A stretch of DNA of 64,000 nt from Parvibaculum sp041688015 (GCA_041688015.1 JBDNIY010000017.1:124001-188000), one strand, 5' to 3'; numbered from the stretch's first letter, positions 26,791 through 36,277 are shown. Notes: generated by a model from the letters alone, not told the origin. Numbers and translations are program-made.

Positions 26791-27354
26791 TCAGGTGGCA
26801 CGCACTTCAAGCACTTCAGGGACATAGTGCTTCAGCGTATTCTCAACACCGCGCTTGAGCGTGATGGTCGAAGAGGGACACCCAGCGCAGGAGCCTTGCA
26901 TGTTCAAGAACACAACGCCTGCCTCAAACCCCTGAAAGGTGATGTCGCCGCCATCCTGCGCCACGGCAGGGCGAATGCGCGTGTCGAGTATTTCCTTGAT
27001 CTGAGCGACGATCTCAGCGTCTTCGTCGTCTTCATGGGCAGCGTGGGCGGGTGCTTGGCTGCTCACATCGCCATGAAGGAGCGGCGCGCCACCGGTGAAA
27101 TGCTCCATGATCGCGCCAAGCAGCGCGGGCTTAAGATGCTGCCATTCGCCGTCTGCCTTGGTGACCGTGACAAAGTCAGAGCCGAAAAAGACGCCGGTGA
27201 CGCCATCGACGCTGAAAAGCTGCATGGCAAGTGGCGAGCGCTTGGCGGCATCGGCATTGGGAAAGTCGGCCACATGCCCCTCCCCCATAACCTCACGGCC
27301 AGGCAAGAACTTCAAGGTCGCCGGGTTCGGCGTTGCCTCGGTCTGGATGAACAT
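26791..27354 (-). CDS. NifU-family Fe-S scaffold protein (Nfu)
   Basis: Nfu proteins carry and deliver Fe-S clusters. The 187-aa protein has the N-terminal Nfu domain (MFIQTEATPNPATLKFLPG) and a C-terminal NifU-like domain with the cluster-binding CxxC in GSCAGCPSSTITL (about 145-160). A GAGG site precedes the start. It stands alone between a nitroreductase and a universal stress gene. Confidence 0.94.
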   Translation of the reverse strand: MFIQTEATPNPATLKFLPGREVMGEGHVADFPNADAAKRSPLAMQLFSVDGVTGVFFGSDFVTVTKADGEWQHLKPALLGAIMEHFTGGAPLLHGDVSSQAPAHAAHEDDEDAEIVAQIKEILDTRIRPAVAQDGGDITFQGFEAGVVFLNMQGSCAGCPSSTITLKRGVENTLKHYVPEVLEVRAT

Positions 27355-27530
27355 GTTGGTCCTCGATATTTCTAGGTCTCTGGGCTTGGGCCCTAAACCC
27401 TTTATTCAGCAGGGGTTAGCAGCTCAAAATACAGCCTATAGATGGACCCGGCGGGTGGTGGAATCAAGCCAAGCGCAAAATGAGCCGTTTTGGCCAGAGA
27501 ATCCGCAGAGAATCCAAGCTATTAGCCCGA

Positions 27531-28019
27531 TCACGCCAAGGCGCGGATCGCGTCTTCGGTAAGGACGCCCGGGACCAGCGTGACGGGAATACGAAAATCG
27601 CCGCCGGTCGTCAGGGTGACCAACGGGCCCGGGCCTTCCTTGCCGGTTCTTGCGGCGAGCACCAGAATGGCGATGTCGGGGTCCTCGTCGATGAATTTCA
27701 GCAATTCATCTGCCAGACGGCCCTCGCGGATCACCAGTTCGGGAATGATGTCAGCATATTCATTGACGTGAGCGGCGAGTTTATGAAGCACGGCTTCAGC
27801 TTCCGAGCGGGCTTCCTCACGCATGATGTTTTGCACACCAAGCCAATGGCCTGCCGTATCAGGCGGGCCGAGAATGGCCAGCAGCGTGACGACGCCATTT
27901 GTGTGCTTGGCGCGCAGGCTGGCAAAGTGAATGGCGATTTCGGATTCGGCGGTGCCATCAGCCACCACTAAAAACTTTCGGCGTTTGGGGGCGGCGCTCG
28001 CGCTTTCGCTCTCTGTCAT
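27531..28019 (-). CDS. Universal stress protein family
   Basis: This 162-aa protein has the UspA-like alpha/beta fold: an N-terminal strand KFLVVADGTAESEIAIHFA, a helix, and ILVLAARTGKEGPGPLVT near 120-140. The full ATP-binding GX2GX9G(S/T) motif is not clear, so nucleotide binding is uncertain. Its role in stress is inferred from family only. Confidence 0.8.
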   Translation of the reverse strand: MTESESASAAPKRRKFLVVADGTAESEIAIHFASLRAKHTNGVVTLLAILGPPDTAGHWLGVQNIMREEARSEAEAVLHKLAAHVNEYADIIPELVIREGRLADELLKFIDEDPDIAILVLAARTGKEGPGPLVTLTTGGDFRIPVTLVPGVLTEDAIRALA

Positions 28020-28094
28020 GTCGCAGCCTCAGTCTTCTATGCGCCAATGACGCATTGTTCGGGGTCGCGCATTCCGGGGCGTGATGGTGTCATT

Positions 28095-28140
28095 TGCGCA
28101 AGATTGCAGCAAGGGGGTGCGCAAGATTGCAGCAAGAGGG
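28095..28140. repeat. Tandem 23-bp repeat, two copies
   Basis: TGCGCAAGATTGCAGCAAG followed by GGGG or AGGG occurs at 28095-28117 and 28118-28140 with one mismatch. It lies directly downstream of the DUF2333 gene. Confidence 0.85.
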
Positions 28141-28141
28141 C

Positions 28142-29284
28142 TTATTTGAGCAAGACATTGGCAATTTCACGCGCCTGCGTGCGAGCACGTAGCAAGTAAA
28201 AACCTTGAGCTGCCAGATGGCTTGGCTGGAAGGTGGCGTCCGGGGCACCATTGACGACGACCAAAGGTGACAATTCCGCGGCCTCGCGGAACGTCTCAAG
28301 CATGCGCTCCCAATTGGCCGCCAGGTTCTTTTCCTTGATGACCGGCGCGAAATCTTCACCGAGAGCCTTCAGGATCAGATAGTAGCCATAGAGCTTGCCC
28401 TTGGTGTTGTAGAAAACATCGTCGGCATTCATGTCGATGAAATCGCCTGAATGTTCGCGCACCTCATCATCGAGCACGGCTGATTGCGAGCCCAGATCGC
28501 TGGCAATGCGTTCAATGGTGGCCATCAGATTGTCGGCGCGGCGCTCAAAGGTGGCATCACCCGTGGCGAGCCGCCCATTATATCTGAGGAGAGCCTTTCG
28601 GGCGGCGCGATATTGCGATTCCGAACTGGCGCGCGGGGCAAGCGAGACGGACGGGTTCCACAACCAGACGTCGCCTGGATATTGCAGCAGGCCCGCCGCT
28701 TTTTGCAGGTCGGGGTCAGCTTCGCTGGAACCGCGCGAGCGGCCCACCTGATCGGTCATCTCGAAGGAGAACCGTGCCAGCGCCGACATGATGCCGGTCT
28801 GAAAATTCGGCATATTGTCGAGCATGACGCCAGGCTGGAAGAAGGGGTCATTGGCCACCCAGGAATGATCGTTCACTTCGCGGTCGATCAGCGCTGCCAT
28901 CATGGCGACCGCCTGCGAACTGTTCGGTTTGGCCGCATCTATACCGGTCGGCGTGAAATTGGGATCGTCATCGACATTGTTCACCATCAACATGCCAATG
29001 GGATAATAGAGTAGTACGATGATGGCGATCGCGATGACGGCACGTTTGGCCACGCCTCCCGCACCCGGACGATCATTGATATTGCGCCACGAGCGGCCCA
29101 ATCGGCCACGCGGCGCGGCGTCGGCGTCAACCGCCCCATCGGCGGCCGCGTCAACGGAAGCGGCCACACGTTCCTTGCGATAGGCCCATTTTTCCTGCAC
29201 GCCTTCTACGCCATCGCGAAACCAGCCGCGGATTTTGGCCCAGATATTGGCACTCATTCGCAGGGCACTTTCAGGCAAAGCCAT
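28142..29284 (-). CDS. DUF2333 family membrane protein
   Basis: This 380-aa protein belongs to the DUF2333 family of unknown function. It has a charged N-terminal cytoplasmic region (about 1-75), one membrane segment (about 80-102; AVIAIAIIVLLYYPIGMLM) and a large presumably periplasmic domain with NDHSWVANDPFF and LWNPSVSLAP. The start is uncertain among ATGs at 29284 and 29257 and a GTG at 29296. No functional partner is evident nearby. Confidence 0.8.
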   Translation of the reverse strand: MALPESALRMSANIWAKIRGWFRDGVEGVQEKWAYRKERVAASVDAAADGAVDADAAPRGRLGRSWRNINDRPGAGGVAKRAVIAIAIIVLLYYPIGMLMVNNVDDDPNFTPTGIDAAKPNSSQAVAMMAALIDREVNDHSWVANDPFFQPGVMLDNMPNFQTGIMSALARFSFEMTDQVGRSRGSSEADPDLQKAAGLLQYPGDVWLWNPSVSLAPRASSESQYRAARKALLRYNGRLATGDATFERRADNLMATIERIASDLGSQSAVLDDEVREHSGDFIDMNADDVFYNTKGKLYGYYLILKALGEDFAPVIKEKNLAANWERMLETFREAAELSPLVVVNGAPDATFQPSHLAAQGFYLLRARTQAREIANVLLK

Positions 29285-29354
29285 CGGGCAGGTCACTCCT
29301 CGCAGATGTAAAGGCTAGGGTTGAGATAGGGACGATGGATGTCAAATTAAAGTC

Positions 29355-30365
29355 TCAGATAAATCCGACGATCTCGCGGACGCGAGCATAGATAGGGTCG
29401 GCAATGGCGCGCGCGCGTTCGGCACCTTTTTCCAGCACGGTGTCGATATAGCCCTGATCGTTTTCCATCATGCGCTTCATTTCAGAGGTAATGGGCGACA
29501 GTTTGGCGACCGCCAGATCGGCCAACGCGGGCTTGAAGACGCCAAATTGCTGGCCGCCAAATTCCGCCAGCACCTGCGCTTTTGTCATATCGGCAAGGGC
29601 TGCATAGATGCCCACAAGATTATCCGCACCGGCACGACCGGCCAATCCTTCTACGCTCTGCGGCAGAGGATCGGGATCGGTTTCAGCTTTGCGGATCTTC
29701 TTGGCGATGGCGTCGGCATCATCCTTCAGCGTGATGCGCGACAGGTCGGACGGATCTGACTTCGACATTTTCTTGGTGCCGTCGCGCAAGCTCATGACAC
29801 GGGTTGCCTCACCCATGATCAAAGGCTCGGGCAGCGGAAAGAAATCCGGCACGCTGAAATCATTGTTGAACTTCTGGGCAACGTCGCGCGCCAGCTCCAG
29901 ATGCTGCTTTTGGTCTTCGCCGACAGGCACATGCGTCGCCTGATAGGCCAGAATGTCAGCAGCCATCAGCACCGGATAGCTGTAGAGGCCAACGGAGACC
30001 TTCTCGGTGTTCTTGCCCGCTTTGTCCTTGAACTGCGTCATGCGATTGAGCCAGCCGATGCGGGCGACGCAATTTAAGATCCAGGCCAGCTCGGCGTGCG
30101 CGGCCACTTTGGACTGATTGAAGATGATGTGCTTTTCAGGATCGATGCCCGCTGCAATATAGGCAGCCGCCACTTCGCGCGTATTGGCGGCGAGCTCCTT
30201 GGGGTCCTGCCAGACGGTGATGGCATGTAGATCGACCACGCAATAGATGCATTCATGCGTGGTCTGAAGCCCGACGAAATTGCGGATGGCGCCGAGATAA
30301 TTCCCCAAATGCAGATTGCCGGTCGGCTGCACACCGGAGAAAACACGATTATGGGGCTTATTCAT
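29355..30365 (-). CDS. trpS: Tryptophanyl-tRNA synthetase
   Basis: TrpS charges tRNA-Trp. The 336-aa class I synthetase shows the HIGH-like motif in PTGNLHLGNYLG (about 14-25) and the KMSKS motif in KKMSKSDPSD (about 200). Length matches bacterial TrpS. It lies 320 bp downstream of murJ with its own candidate promoter in between. Confidence 0.96.
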   Translation of the reverse strand: MNKPHNRVFSGVQPTGNLHLGNYLGAIRNFVGLQTTHECIYCVVDLHAITVWQDPKELAANTREVAAAYIAAGIDPEKHIIFNQSKVAAHAELAWILNCVARIGWLNRMTQFKDKAGKNTEKVSVGLYSYPVLMAADILAYQATHVPVGEDQKQHLELARDVAQKFNNDFSVPDFFPLPEPLIMGEATRVMSLRDGTKKMSKSDPSDLSRITLKDDADAIAKKIRKAETDPDPLPQSVEGLAGRAGADNLVGIYAALADMTKAQVLAEFGGQQFGVFKPALADLAVAKLSPITSEMKRMMENDQGYIDTVLEKGAERARAIADPIYARVREIVGFI

Positions 30366-30532
30366 GCAAAAGAGTCCGTCACTTGAGCTGTGGAATGAGA
30401 CAGTCGGAGGTTATGCGGCGGCAAGCGCTTCTTGGCAATGCCAGAGCGCCCAGACTGGACGCCAAGACCGGGCATTTGAACCTCTCATTGGGGCGGATGA
30501 ATTCTCAGGCACAACCAAGCCTGTTTAGAATA

Positions 30533-30561
30533 ATTATAAATTAATTTGGTTGCGCCGTCAC
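30533..30561 (-). promoter_or_regulatory. Candidate sigma-70 promoter for trpS
   Basis: On the minus strand TATAAT (30538-30533) lies 17 bases after GTGACG, which shares four of six bases with TTGACA. The region is markedly AT-rich compared with its surroundings. It would give a leader of about 160 nt before trpS. No experimental support is available. Confidence 0.45.
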
Positions 30562-30651
30562 CACCCCCATATATTAGAACTATTCTTATCTTGGTCTTGA
30601 GAGCCATTTGCGGCGCAGCGGTGTATCTATCTCCACCTCCGCGCGACGCGG

Positions 30652-30676
30652 CCCCCGGCGGCGGAACTGCCGGGGG
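30652..30676. terminator. GC-rich hairpin behind murJ
   Basis: CCCCCGGC and GCCGGGGG form a perfect 8-bp stem with a 9-nt loop just after the murJ stop codon. On the minus strand no T-run follows, so it is a weak or factor-assisted terminator candidate. Confidence 0.4.
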
Positions 30677-30686
30677 TCATTTTCGT

Positions 30687-32228
30687 TCAGCCCCGCGAAA
30701 TCGCGCGGCGCAAGTCGCCGAGACGGGCGGCCCCTGTGAACTGACAGAAACCGGCATAGACCAGCATGCCGCCCGCAATGAGCCCCGCCAGCACCGAGAC
30801 ACTGGCGATGAAATGCATGGCGAAAGCGGGGGCCAACAACATCGAGCCCACCCAGAGCACCGAGCCCATGCCAACGGACGCCAGCCCGATCAGCGGTAGC
30901 CGCGCGATGAGTTGGGCATCGGGCGCGAAATGTCCATGCCGCCAGAGCCTGACGGCTAGCAGCAGCGCATTGGTCCAAGCTGCCAGCGTGGTGCCCGCGG
31001 CAATACCGGGAAAGCCAATGAACTGAAACAGCACAAAGCTCGTGGTCACATTGACGGCCACGCTGACGCCCGCATATTTGAGCGGCGTCCATGTGTTTTC
31101 GCGCGCAAAAAACGCTGGTGAGAAAACCTTGTTCATGACAAAGGCGGGCAGACCGAGCGCATAGATCGCCAGCGCCAGCGCGGTGGCCTGCGTATCAGCG
31201 ACATGAAAATGGCCGCGCTCAAACAACACCTTGATGATGTCATGCGGGATGATCGCCAGCGCCACGGCGGCGGGTAGCGTCAGCAGCATGGCAAATTCAA
31301 GCGCGCGATTGAGGCTGCGATGGGCGCCCGCATCATCTTCAGCGCGCAACAGCCGCGACAGATCGGGCAAGAGCACCACGCCAATAGCGATACCGACAAC
31401 GCCCAACGGCAATTGATAAATGCGGTCGGCATAGTAAAGCCACGAGACGGCACCCGCCTGCAGCGTAGCGATCATCGTGCCGATGGTGAGGTTCACTTGG
31501 CCGATGCCGCCTGCAATGATGCCGGGCACACCCAAGGTGAGCAGACGCTTGACGTCGGGCGTCAAACGCGGCCGACGCAGATGCAGCGTCATGCCCGCGC
31601 GCTGGCACGAAATCGCTAGCCAGATGAATTGCACGACACCGGCGGCCGCCACGCCATAGGACAGAACGAGACCGGGATTGGCGGCAAGTGGCACGACAAA
31701 AAAGAGCGCCGCGATCATCGTTACATTGAGCATGACGGGGGCAGCCGCTCCGGCAAAAAACTTACCCAGCGAATTTAGGATCGCGGCCTGCACGGCGGTC
31801 AGCGATATGAACAGCAGGTAGGGGAAAGTCACGCGGGAAAACTGCACCGCCCAGATGCGCTTTTGCGGATCGTCGCCAAAGCCCGGCGCAAAGACATGCA
31901 TGAGCGCAGGCATAAAGATCATCGCCAGCACGGTCAGCACAAGCAGAACAAAGAGCAGCGCCGAGGTGGCTTCTTCGGCAAAATGCCGAGCCGAAGCCTC
32001 GCCCTCGCCTTCAAGCCGTTTGGCAAAGAGCGGTACAAAGGCGGAATTGAATGCGCCTTCGGCAAAAATCGAGCGAAACATATTGGGAAAGCGGAAGGCA
32101 ACAAAGAACGCGTCCGCTATCGGCCCCGTGCCGATGGCCGATGCCACCATCATGTCGCGCACAAACCCCAATATGCGGCTGGCGAAAGTCGTGCCGCCAA
32201 CGGTGGCCGCAGATCGGATCAAACTCAT
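30687..32228 (-). CDS. murJ: Lipid II flippase MurJ
   Basis: MurJ (MviN) moves lipid II across the inner membrane for peptidoglycan synthesis. The 513-aa protein has about 14 hydrophobic segments and the family N-terminus SAATVGGTTFASRILGFVRD, plus FAEGAFNSAFVPLF and FARENTWTPL. It overlaps the glnD stop by ATGA, indicating translational coupling. Confidence 0.95.
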   Translation of the reverse strand: MSLIRSAATVGGTTFASRILGFVRDMMVASAIGTGPIADAFFVAFRFPNMFRSIFAEGAFNSAFVPLFAKRLEGEGEASARHFAEEATSALLFVLLVLTVLAMIFMPALMHVFAPGFGDDPQKRIWAVQFSRVTFPYLLFISLTAVQAAILNSLGKFFAGAAAPVMLNVTMIAALFFVVPLAANPGLVLSYGVAAAGVVQFIWLAISCQRAGMTLHLRRPRLTPDVKRLLTLGVPGIIAGGIGQVNLTIGTMIATLQAGAVSWLYYADRIYQLPLGVVGIAIGVVLLPDLSRLLRAEDDAGAHRSLNRALEFAMLLTLPAAVALAIIPHDIIKVLFERGHFHVADTQATALALAIYALGLPAFVMNKVFSPAFFARENTWTPLKYAGVSVAVNVTTSFVLFQFIGFPGIAAGTTLAAWTNALLLAVRLWRHGHFAPDAQLIARLPLIGLASVGMGSVLWVGSMLLAPAFAMHFIASVSVLAGLIAGGMLVYAGFCQFTGAARLGDLRRAISRG

Positions 32229-35020
32229 TCAGCCGCTGCCACTTCGGTTTTGCGGCGCGAGCGGGCGGGCCGTGCGTTTTGGGTGGGATCAGCCAATGCT
32301 TCGAGCAGATGGCGTTCGACCGCTTTCTTCTTGTTGGCGTTCGTCACCTTATGCCCGATCACGTCTTTCACATAGAAAACATCAACGGCGCGCTCGCCAT
32401 AGGTCGTGATATGGGCCGAGCCGATGGTGAGGCCAAGATGAAAGAGTGCCTTGGTCAGCGCATGGACAAGTCCCGGACGGTCCAGCCCGTTCACCTCGAT
32501 GACGGTGTAGGTGTCGGACGCATCATTGTCGATATAGACCTGTGGTGCGATGGAAAAGGCGCTGACCTTGCTCTCGCCCTTGAAGCGTTGATCGATCAGT
32601 TCAGGTGGCATCACTTCACCGGCCAGCACTTTGCGGATCGTCTCTTCAAGGCGCTGGATGCGACGCGGTTCGGCGACAACGCCGCCAGTCTCGTCCTGCA
32701 CCCACAGCATGTCGAGCGCCATACCGTCACGCGTGGTGAAAATTTTTGCGTCGACGATGCTCATGCCAAGGATCGCACAAGCCCCCGCAAAGCGTGAAAA
32801 GAGACCCGGATGATCCTGCGCATAGAGCGTCAAGACGGTGACATCACGGCTCGGCTCGGGCAAAGCCGACAAGGTGAGATCATTACTCTGCGCATTGGCA
32901 ATCAGGCGCGCATGGCGCTCCTGCGTTGCCGCGTCAAACGACAACCAATAGCCATCGGTGTGGCGCGCGGTATAGACCGCTCGGTCGGCGTCTGACCAAT
33001 CAGACAGGTGCTCGTCGAGCGCCACTTTGGCTTCGGCCACGCGGCCTGCGCGATTGAGCACGGCCTCGCCGCCCTGCAACAACGCCATGGTTTCAAAATA
33101 AAGTTCGTGCAGAAGCTGCGCCTTCCAGCCGTTCCAGACGCCGGGACCAACCGCTGCAATATCAACAACTGTCAAGATAAGAAGCAATTTTAGACGCCCA
33201 GGGCTTTGCACCAAATCGGCAAAGTCGCGGACCGTACGAGGATCGGAAATATCGCGCCGCTGGGCCACGTCGGACATCACCAAATGGTTTTTAACGAGCC
33301 AAGCGACCGTTTCGGTTTCAGCTGCACTCATGCCGAGGCGCGGGCAAAGTTGCCGCGCGATGCTTTCACCGGCGTCGGAATGATCTTCGTCGCGGCCCTT
33401 GGCAATATCGTGCAGAAAGACCGACATATAGAGCGCCGAACGTGATTGCAGCGTTGCCATAATTTCGGTGGCCAGCGGGTGCTCGTTCTTGCCGCCGCCC
33501 TTTTCAACTTCTGACAGAATACCAATGGCGCGCAGCAAATGTTCGTCCGCCGTGTAGTGGTGATACATGTTGAATTGCATCAGCGCCACAATGCGCCCGA
33601 AGTCGCGCACAAAACGACCAAGCACACCGGCTTCATTCATCAGCCGCAACGTGCGCTCAGGCTCCTTGCGCGAGGTCAGAATTTCAAGAAAGAGACGATT
33701 GGCTTCCGGATCAGCGCGCAATTCAGCGCCGATATATTTCAGTGACCGCGTTACAAGCTTCAAGGCGTTGGGATGGATTTCCAGTTCATTGGCATCAGCG
33801 ACATGAAAGATGCGAATAAGATTGATTGGGTCTTTTGCAATCGCCTGATCGGATGTGAAATCAAGCCGCCCGCTTTCGAGCGTAAAACCCTTGATGACCT
33901 TCTTGCGACGCAGCTTCTGCATGAAGCGCCCGATGCTTGGCTTCTTCTTGCGCTCTTGATCTTCCAGCACCGCGCAAAAGATACGCGTCAGATCGCCGAC
34001 ATCCTTGGCGACCAGAAAATAATGCTTCATGAAACGTTCAACCGCCTTCAAGCCACCATGACCGTGATAGCCCAGACGATTGGCCATCTCGGTTTGTAGA
34101 TCAAAGGTAATGCGCTCTTCCGCGCGCCCAGTGAGAAAGTGCAACTCGCAACGCACCGCCCAGAGAAAATCTTCTGCCTTGCGGAAGGTCGCATATTCGC
34201 CGCGCGTGAACACACCCGCCTTGATGAGGTCAGAACTTTGGGCAACGCGGTAAATATATTTGGCGATCCAGAACAGCGTGTTTAGATCACGCAAACCGCC
34301 TTTGCCATCTTTCACATTGGGTTCGACGAGATAGCGGCTCTCGCCTGCGCGGGCATGGCGCGTGTCGCGCTCTGCAAGTTTGGCCTCAACGAATTCATTG
34401 CCAGTGCCCTTGACCAGATCTTCATCGAAATGTTTTTCCAGATCGGCAAACAGCGCTCGATCACCATCGAGATAACGCGCTTCGAGAATGGCCGTGCGGA
34501 TGGTGAAGTCTTCGCGCGCAAGCCGGATACAATCTGAGACGGTGCGTGTTGAATGGCCGACCTTGAGGCCGAGATCCCAGAGAACATAGAGCATATACTC
34601 GACGACGCTCTCGCCCCAAGGCGTCTGCTTGTAGGGCAGCAGAAACAACAGATCGATATCGGAGCCAGGCGCAAGCGTGCCACGACCGTAGCCGCCGACC
34701 GCCGCAATCGACAGCATTTCCGCCGTGCTTGGATTGGGCCGTGGAAAGACATGCGTGATGGTGAAGTCGTGCAGCGCCCTGAGAATCGTGTCCTGCAGAT
34801 AGCACAGGCTCTGCGCACAGACACGTCCGCGGTGGGCACCCTGCTCCAGCCTGTCGCGCGCCTTGGCCCGGCCCGCTGTCAGTACCGTTTTCAGATATTC
34901 GACAAGCGCGCGCTTACATGCTTCGCCGTCATCCTTGTGGCGACCGGCCAGTACCTCGATCTCCTTCTTGAGGACAGCGGGATCAACAATTTCGAGCTGG
35001 CTGGGCAGCGTGCGGCCCAT
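32225..35020 (-). CDS. glnD: Bifunctional PII uridylyltransferase/uridylyl-removing enzyme
   Basis: GlnD uridylylates and deuridylylates PII proteins according to glutamine level and so controls nitrogen assimilation. The 931-aa protein has a nucleotidyltransferase domain with GGYGRGTLAPGSDIDLL (about 109-125), an HD hydrolase domain with HDIAKGRDEDHSDAG (about 530) and two C-terminal ACT domains (DHPGLFSRFAGACAILGM and DRPGLVHALTKALFHLGL). A GGAGA site supports the start. It shares a transcript with murJ. Confidence 0.96.
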   Translation of the reverse strand: MGRTLPSQLEIVDPAVLKKEIEVLAGRHKDDGEACKRALVEYLKTVLTAGRAKARDRLEQGAHRGRVCAQSLCYLQDTILRALHDFTITHVFPRPNPSTAEMLSIAAVGGYGRGTLAPGSDIDLLFLLPYKQTPWGESVVEYMLYVLWDLGLKVGHSTRTVSDCIRLAREDFTIRTAILEARYLDGDRALFADLEKHFDEDLVKGTGNEFVEAKLAERDTRHARAGESRYLVEPNVKDGKGGLRDLNTLFWIAKYIYRVAQSSDLIKAGVFTRGEYATFRKAEDFLWAVRCELHFLTGRAEERITFDLQTEMANRLGYHGHGGLKAVERFMKHYFLVAKDVGDLTRIFCAVLEDQERKKKPSIGRFMQKLRRKKVIKGFTLESGRLDFTSDQAIAKDPINLIRIFHVADANELEIHPNALKLVTRSLKYIGAELRADPEANRLFLEILTSRKEPERTLRLMNEAGVLGRFVRDFGRIVALMQFNMYHHYTADEHLLRAIGILSEVEKGGGKNEHPLATEIMATLQSRSALYMSVFLHDIAKGRDEDHSDAGESIARQLCPRLGMSAAETETVAWLVKNHLVMSDVAQRRDISDPRTVRDFADLVQSPGRLKLLLILTVVDIAAVGPGVWNGWKAQLLHELYFETMALLQGGEAVLNRAGRVAEAKVALDEHLSDWSDADRAVYTARHTDGYWLSFDAATQERHARLIANAQSNDLTLSALPEPSRDVTVLTLYAQDHPGLFSRFAGACAILGMSIVDAKIFTTRDGMALDMLWVQDETGGVVAEPRRIQRLEETIRKVLAGEVMPPELIDQRFKGESKVSAFSIAPQVYIDNDASDTYTVIEVNGLDRPGLVHALTKALFHLGLTIGSAHITTYGERAVDVFYVKDVIGHKVTNANKKKAVERHLLEALADPTQNARPARSRRKTEVAAAE

Positions 35021-35397
35021 GGGGCGATCTCCGAATTTGCAGCGCGATCAAGAATGGCGGCCGCAGCGCGGGTACGACCTGTTGAAACACACTATACAAC
35101 ATGCTGCCTAATTTGGCCTTCATGGGCGTCAAATCCAATCCATTGACGCATCCAGGATGCCTGAAATCTATCGCGTGAGGCCAAGCGCCCCGAAAATTGA
35201 TTTCTGAATTCTGTCTGAATGATGACGAAAATTTCATCCGCGCTCACGATTTGGCCACAATCTTGACTGAAAGCCGCCTCGAGATAAGAGCGACATCCAG
35301 CCGGGGGTAATCCACCCTTGACCCAAGGTGATCGATCTATTGCGACGCGGGCACAAGCCCCGAGCAACCCTCGATCAGCCTTTCTGGAGAGACTGGA
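35021..35397. other. Divergent glnD / small secreted protein control region
   Basis: This 377-bp region between divergent genes shows no credible ORF. It must hold the glnD promoter and that of the 72-aa gene. The block TGGCCACAATCTTGAC (35252-35267) recurs in similar form upstream of the next small secreted-protein gene. Confidence 0.5.
35252..35267 (+). promoter_or_regulatory. Motif upstream of the 72-aa gene, copy 1
   Basis: TGGCCACAATCTTGAC matches 13 of 16 bases of the motif at 35750-35765. It lies 131 bases before the ATG at 35398. The TTGAC part could be a -35 element, or the whole block an activator site; neither is proven. Confidence 0.35.
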
Positions 35398-35616
35398 ATG
35401 TTTAAGAAATTTGCTTTGGCAGCCGTCGCCGCCACCCTGATCGCAAGCCCCGCCTTCGCTGCAGGTCAGATGGCCGCGCCCTCGACCACAACGACCGCGG
35501 CAGCAAGCAATACAACGGCAAAACCCGCTGCCCATAAGAAACACAAAAAGAACCTGCATCACAAAAAGATGAAGAAGGCGACGACCTCAACCTCCACCTC
35601 CACCACAGCGCCGTAA
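35398..35616 (+). CDS. Small exported Lys/His/Thr-rich protein
   Basis: This 72-aa protein has a clear signal peptide (MFKKFALAAVAATLIASPAFA), leaving about 50 residues that are a Thr/Ser/Ala-rich stretch, a highly basic Lys/His core (KKHKKNLHHKK) and a Thr/Ser tail. GGAGA precedes the ATG and a strong terminator follows. Composition recalls acid-shock or polyanion-binding peptides, but no family is recognised. Confidence 0.75.
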   Translation: MFKKFALAAVAATLIASPAFAAGQMAAPSTTTTAAASNTTAKPAAHKKHKKNLHHKKMKKATTSTSTSTTAP

Positions 35617-35653
35617 CCCCAACGGTGCTTTGTTTCCTCTACGGGTGAAACTT

Positions 35654-35688
35654 GCGGCACGTCCGGCGAAGACGTGCCGCTTCTTTTT
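35654..35688 (+). terminator. Intrinsic terminator after the 72-aa gene
   Basis: GCGGCACGTC, loop CGGCGAA and GACGTGCCGC form a perfect 10-bp stem followed by TTCTTTTT, 38 bases past the stop codon. Confidence 0.9.
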
Positions 35689-35749
35689 GTGCATTTGGTG
35701 AACCAGACCTGTCCATTCGGTTGCTTCGAATTCACGCTAAATCACAGTC

Positions 35750-35765
35750 TGGTCACATTCTTGTC
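35750..35765 (+). promoter_or_regulatory. Motif upstream of the 101-aa gene, copy 2
   Basis: TGGTCACATTCTTGTC matches 13 of 16 bases of the motif at 35252-35267, and lies 159 bases before the ATG at 35924. Conservation in front of two neighbouring exported-protein genes suggests shared control. Confidence 0.35.
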
Positions 35766-35923
35766 CCTTTTCCTGCGCCTCCCCTTCCTAGCCTTTACGT
35801 GACGCACAATCGTGAGCGTTCGCCTCTTTTTCGAGCTTTCAGCGATTGCGCGCACTGCCCCTCCGGCTCGTGGAGGAGCCGTTAGGCAAACAAATGAAAA
35901 TGAAATCAGAAGAGGAGAAAACC

Positions 35924-36229
35924 ATGCGTAAGACCGCGATTTCCATGGCCGCCGCCGGGGCCGTCGCCGGCGCCCTACTGATGGGTACTGTCCCAGCCTT
36001 CGCCAGCACCGACAGCATGTCATCGAGCACTGCCACAGACCTCTGCACCAAGCTGTCCACCCAGTACCAGTTCCTGAAGCCTTTCAAGGACGGCCTGCCC
36101 TATTGGCAGAAGGCTAAGGCGGATTTCACCACCGGCAAAACCGATTGCGCCCAGAACAAGCCTGTGGATGGAGCCCATGCGATGCAGGCGGCCATTTCCG
36201 ACCTCTACGTCAAGCCGGATACGCTCTGA
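35924..36229 (+). CDS. Small exported protein of unknown function
   Basis: This 101-aa protein starts with a signal peptide (MRKTAISMAAAGAVAGALLM...AFA). The mature part has two cysteines (LCTKLSTQY, DCAQNK), possibly a disulphide, and is otherwise helical. AGAGGAGA lies six bases before the ATG; the upstream open frame to 35846 is not needed. I recognise no family. It follows the other small exported gene and may share its control. Confidence 0.75.
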   Translation: MRKTAISMAAAGAVAGALLMGTVPAFASTDSMSSSTATDLCTKLSTQYQFLKPFKDGLPYWQKAKADFTTGKTDCAQNKPVDGAHAMQAAISDLYVKPDTL

Positions 36230-36248
36230 ACCGACCACAATCATGGAT

Positions 36249-36277
36249 CAAGGCTCCCGCAACGCGCGGGGGCCTTG
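36249..36277 (+). terminator. Hairpin after the 101-aa gene
   Basis: AAGGCTCCCGC and GCGGGGGCCTT pair over 11 positions, with a mismatch or wobble near the middle, 20 bp after the stop. There is no clear T-run, so termination strength is uncertain. Confidence 0.5.

Larger units (their letters stand above)
30366..30686. other. trpS-murJ intergenic region
   Basis: I see no gene in this 321-bp stretch. It contains an AT-rich segment with a candidate promoter for trpS and a GC-rich hairpin next to the murJ stop. Both are listed separately. Confidence 0.5.

Noticed and set aside
28095..28140. CRISPR-like repeat
   Set aside because: Only two adjacent copies, with no spacers and no cas genes.
35092..35562. 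156-aa minus-strand ORF covering the small secreted gene
   Set aside because: It covers the signal peptide gene and promoter region with no domain; the plus-strand gene has a ribosome binding site and a terminator.
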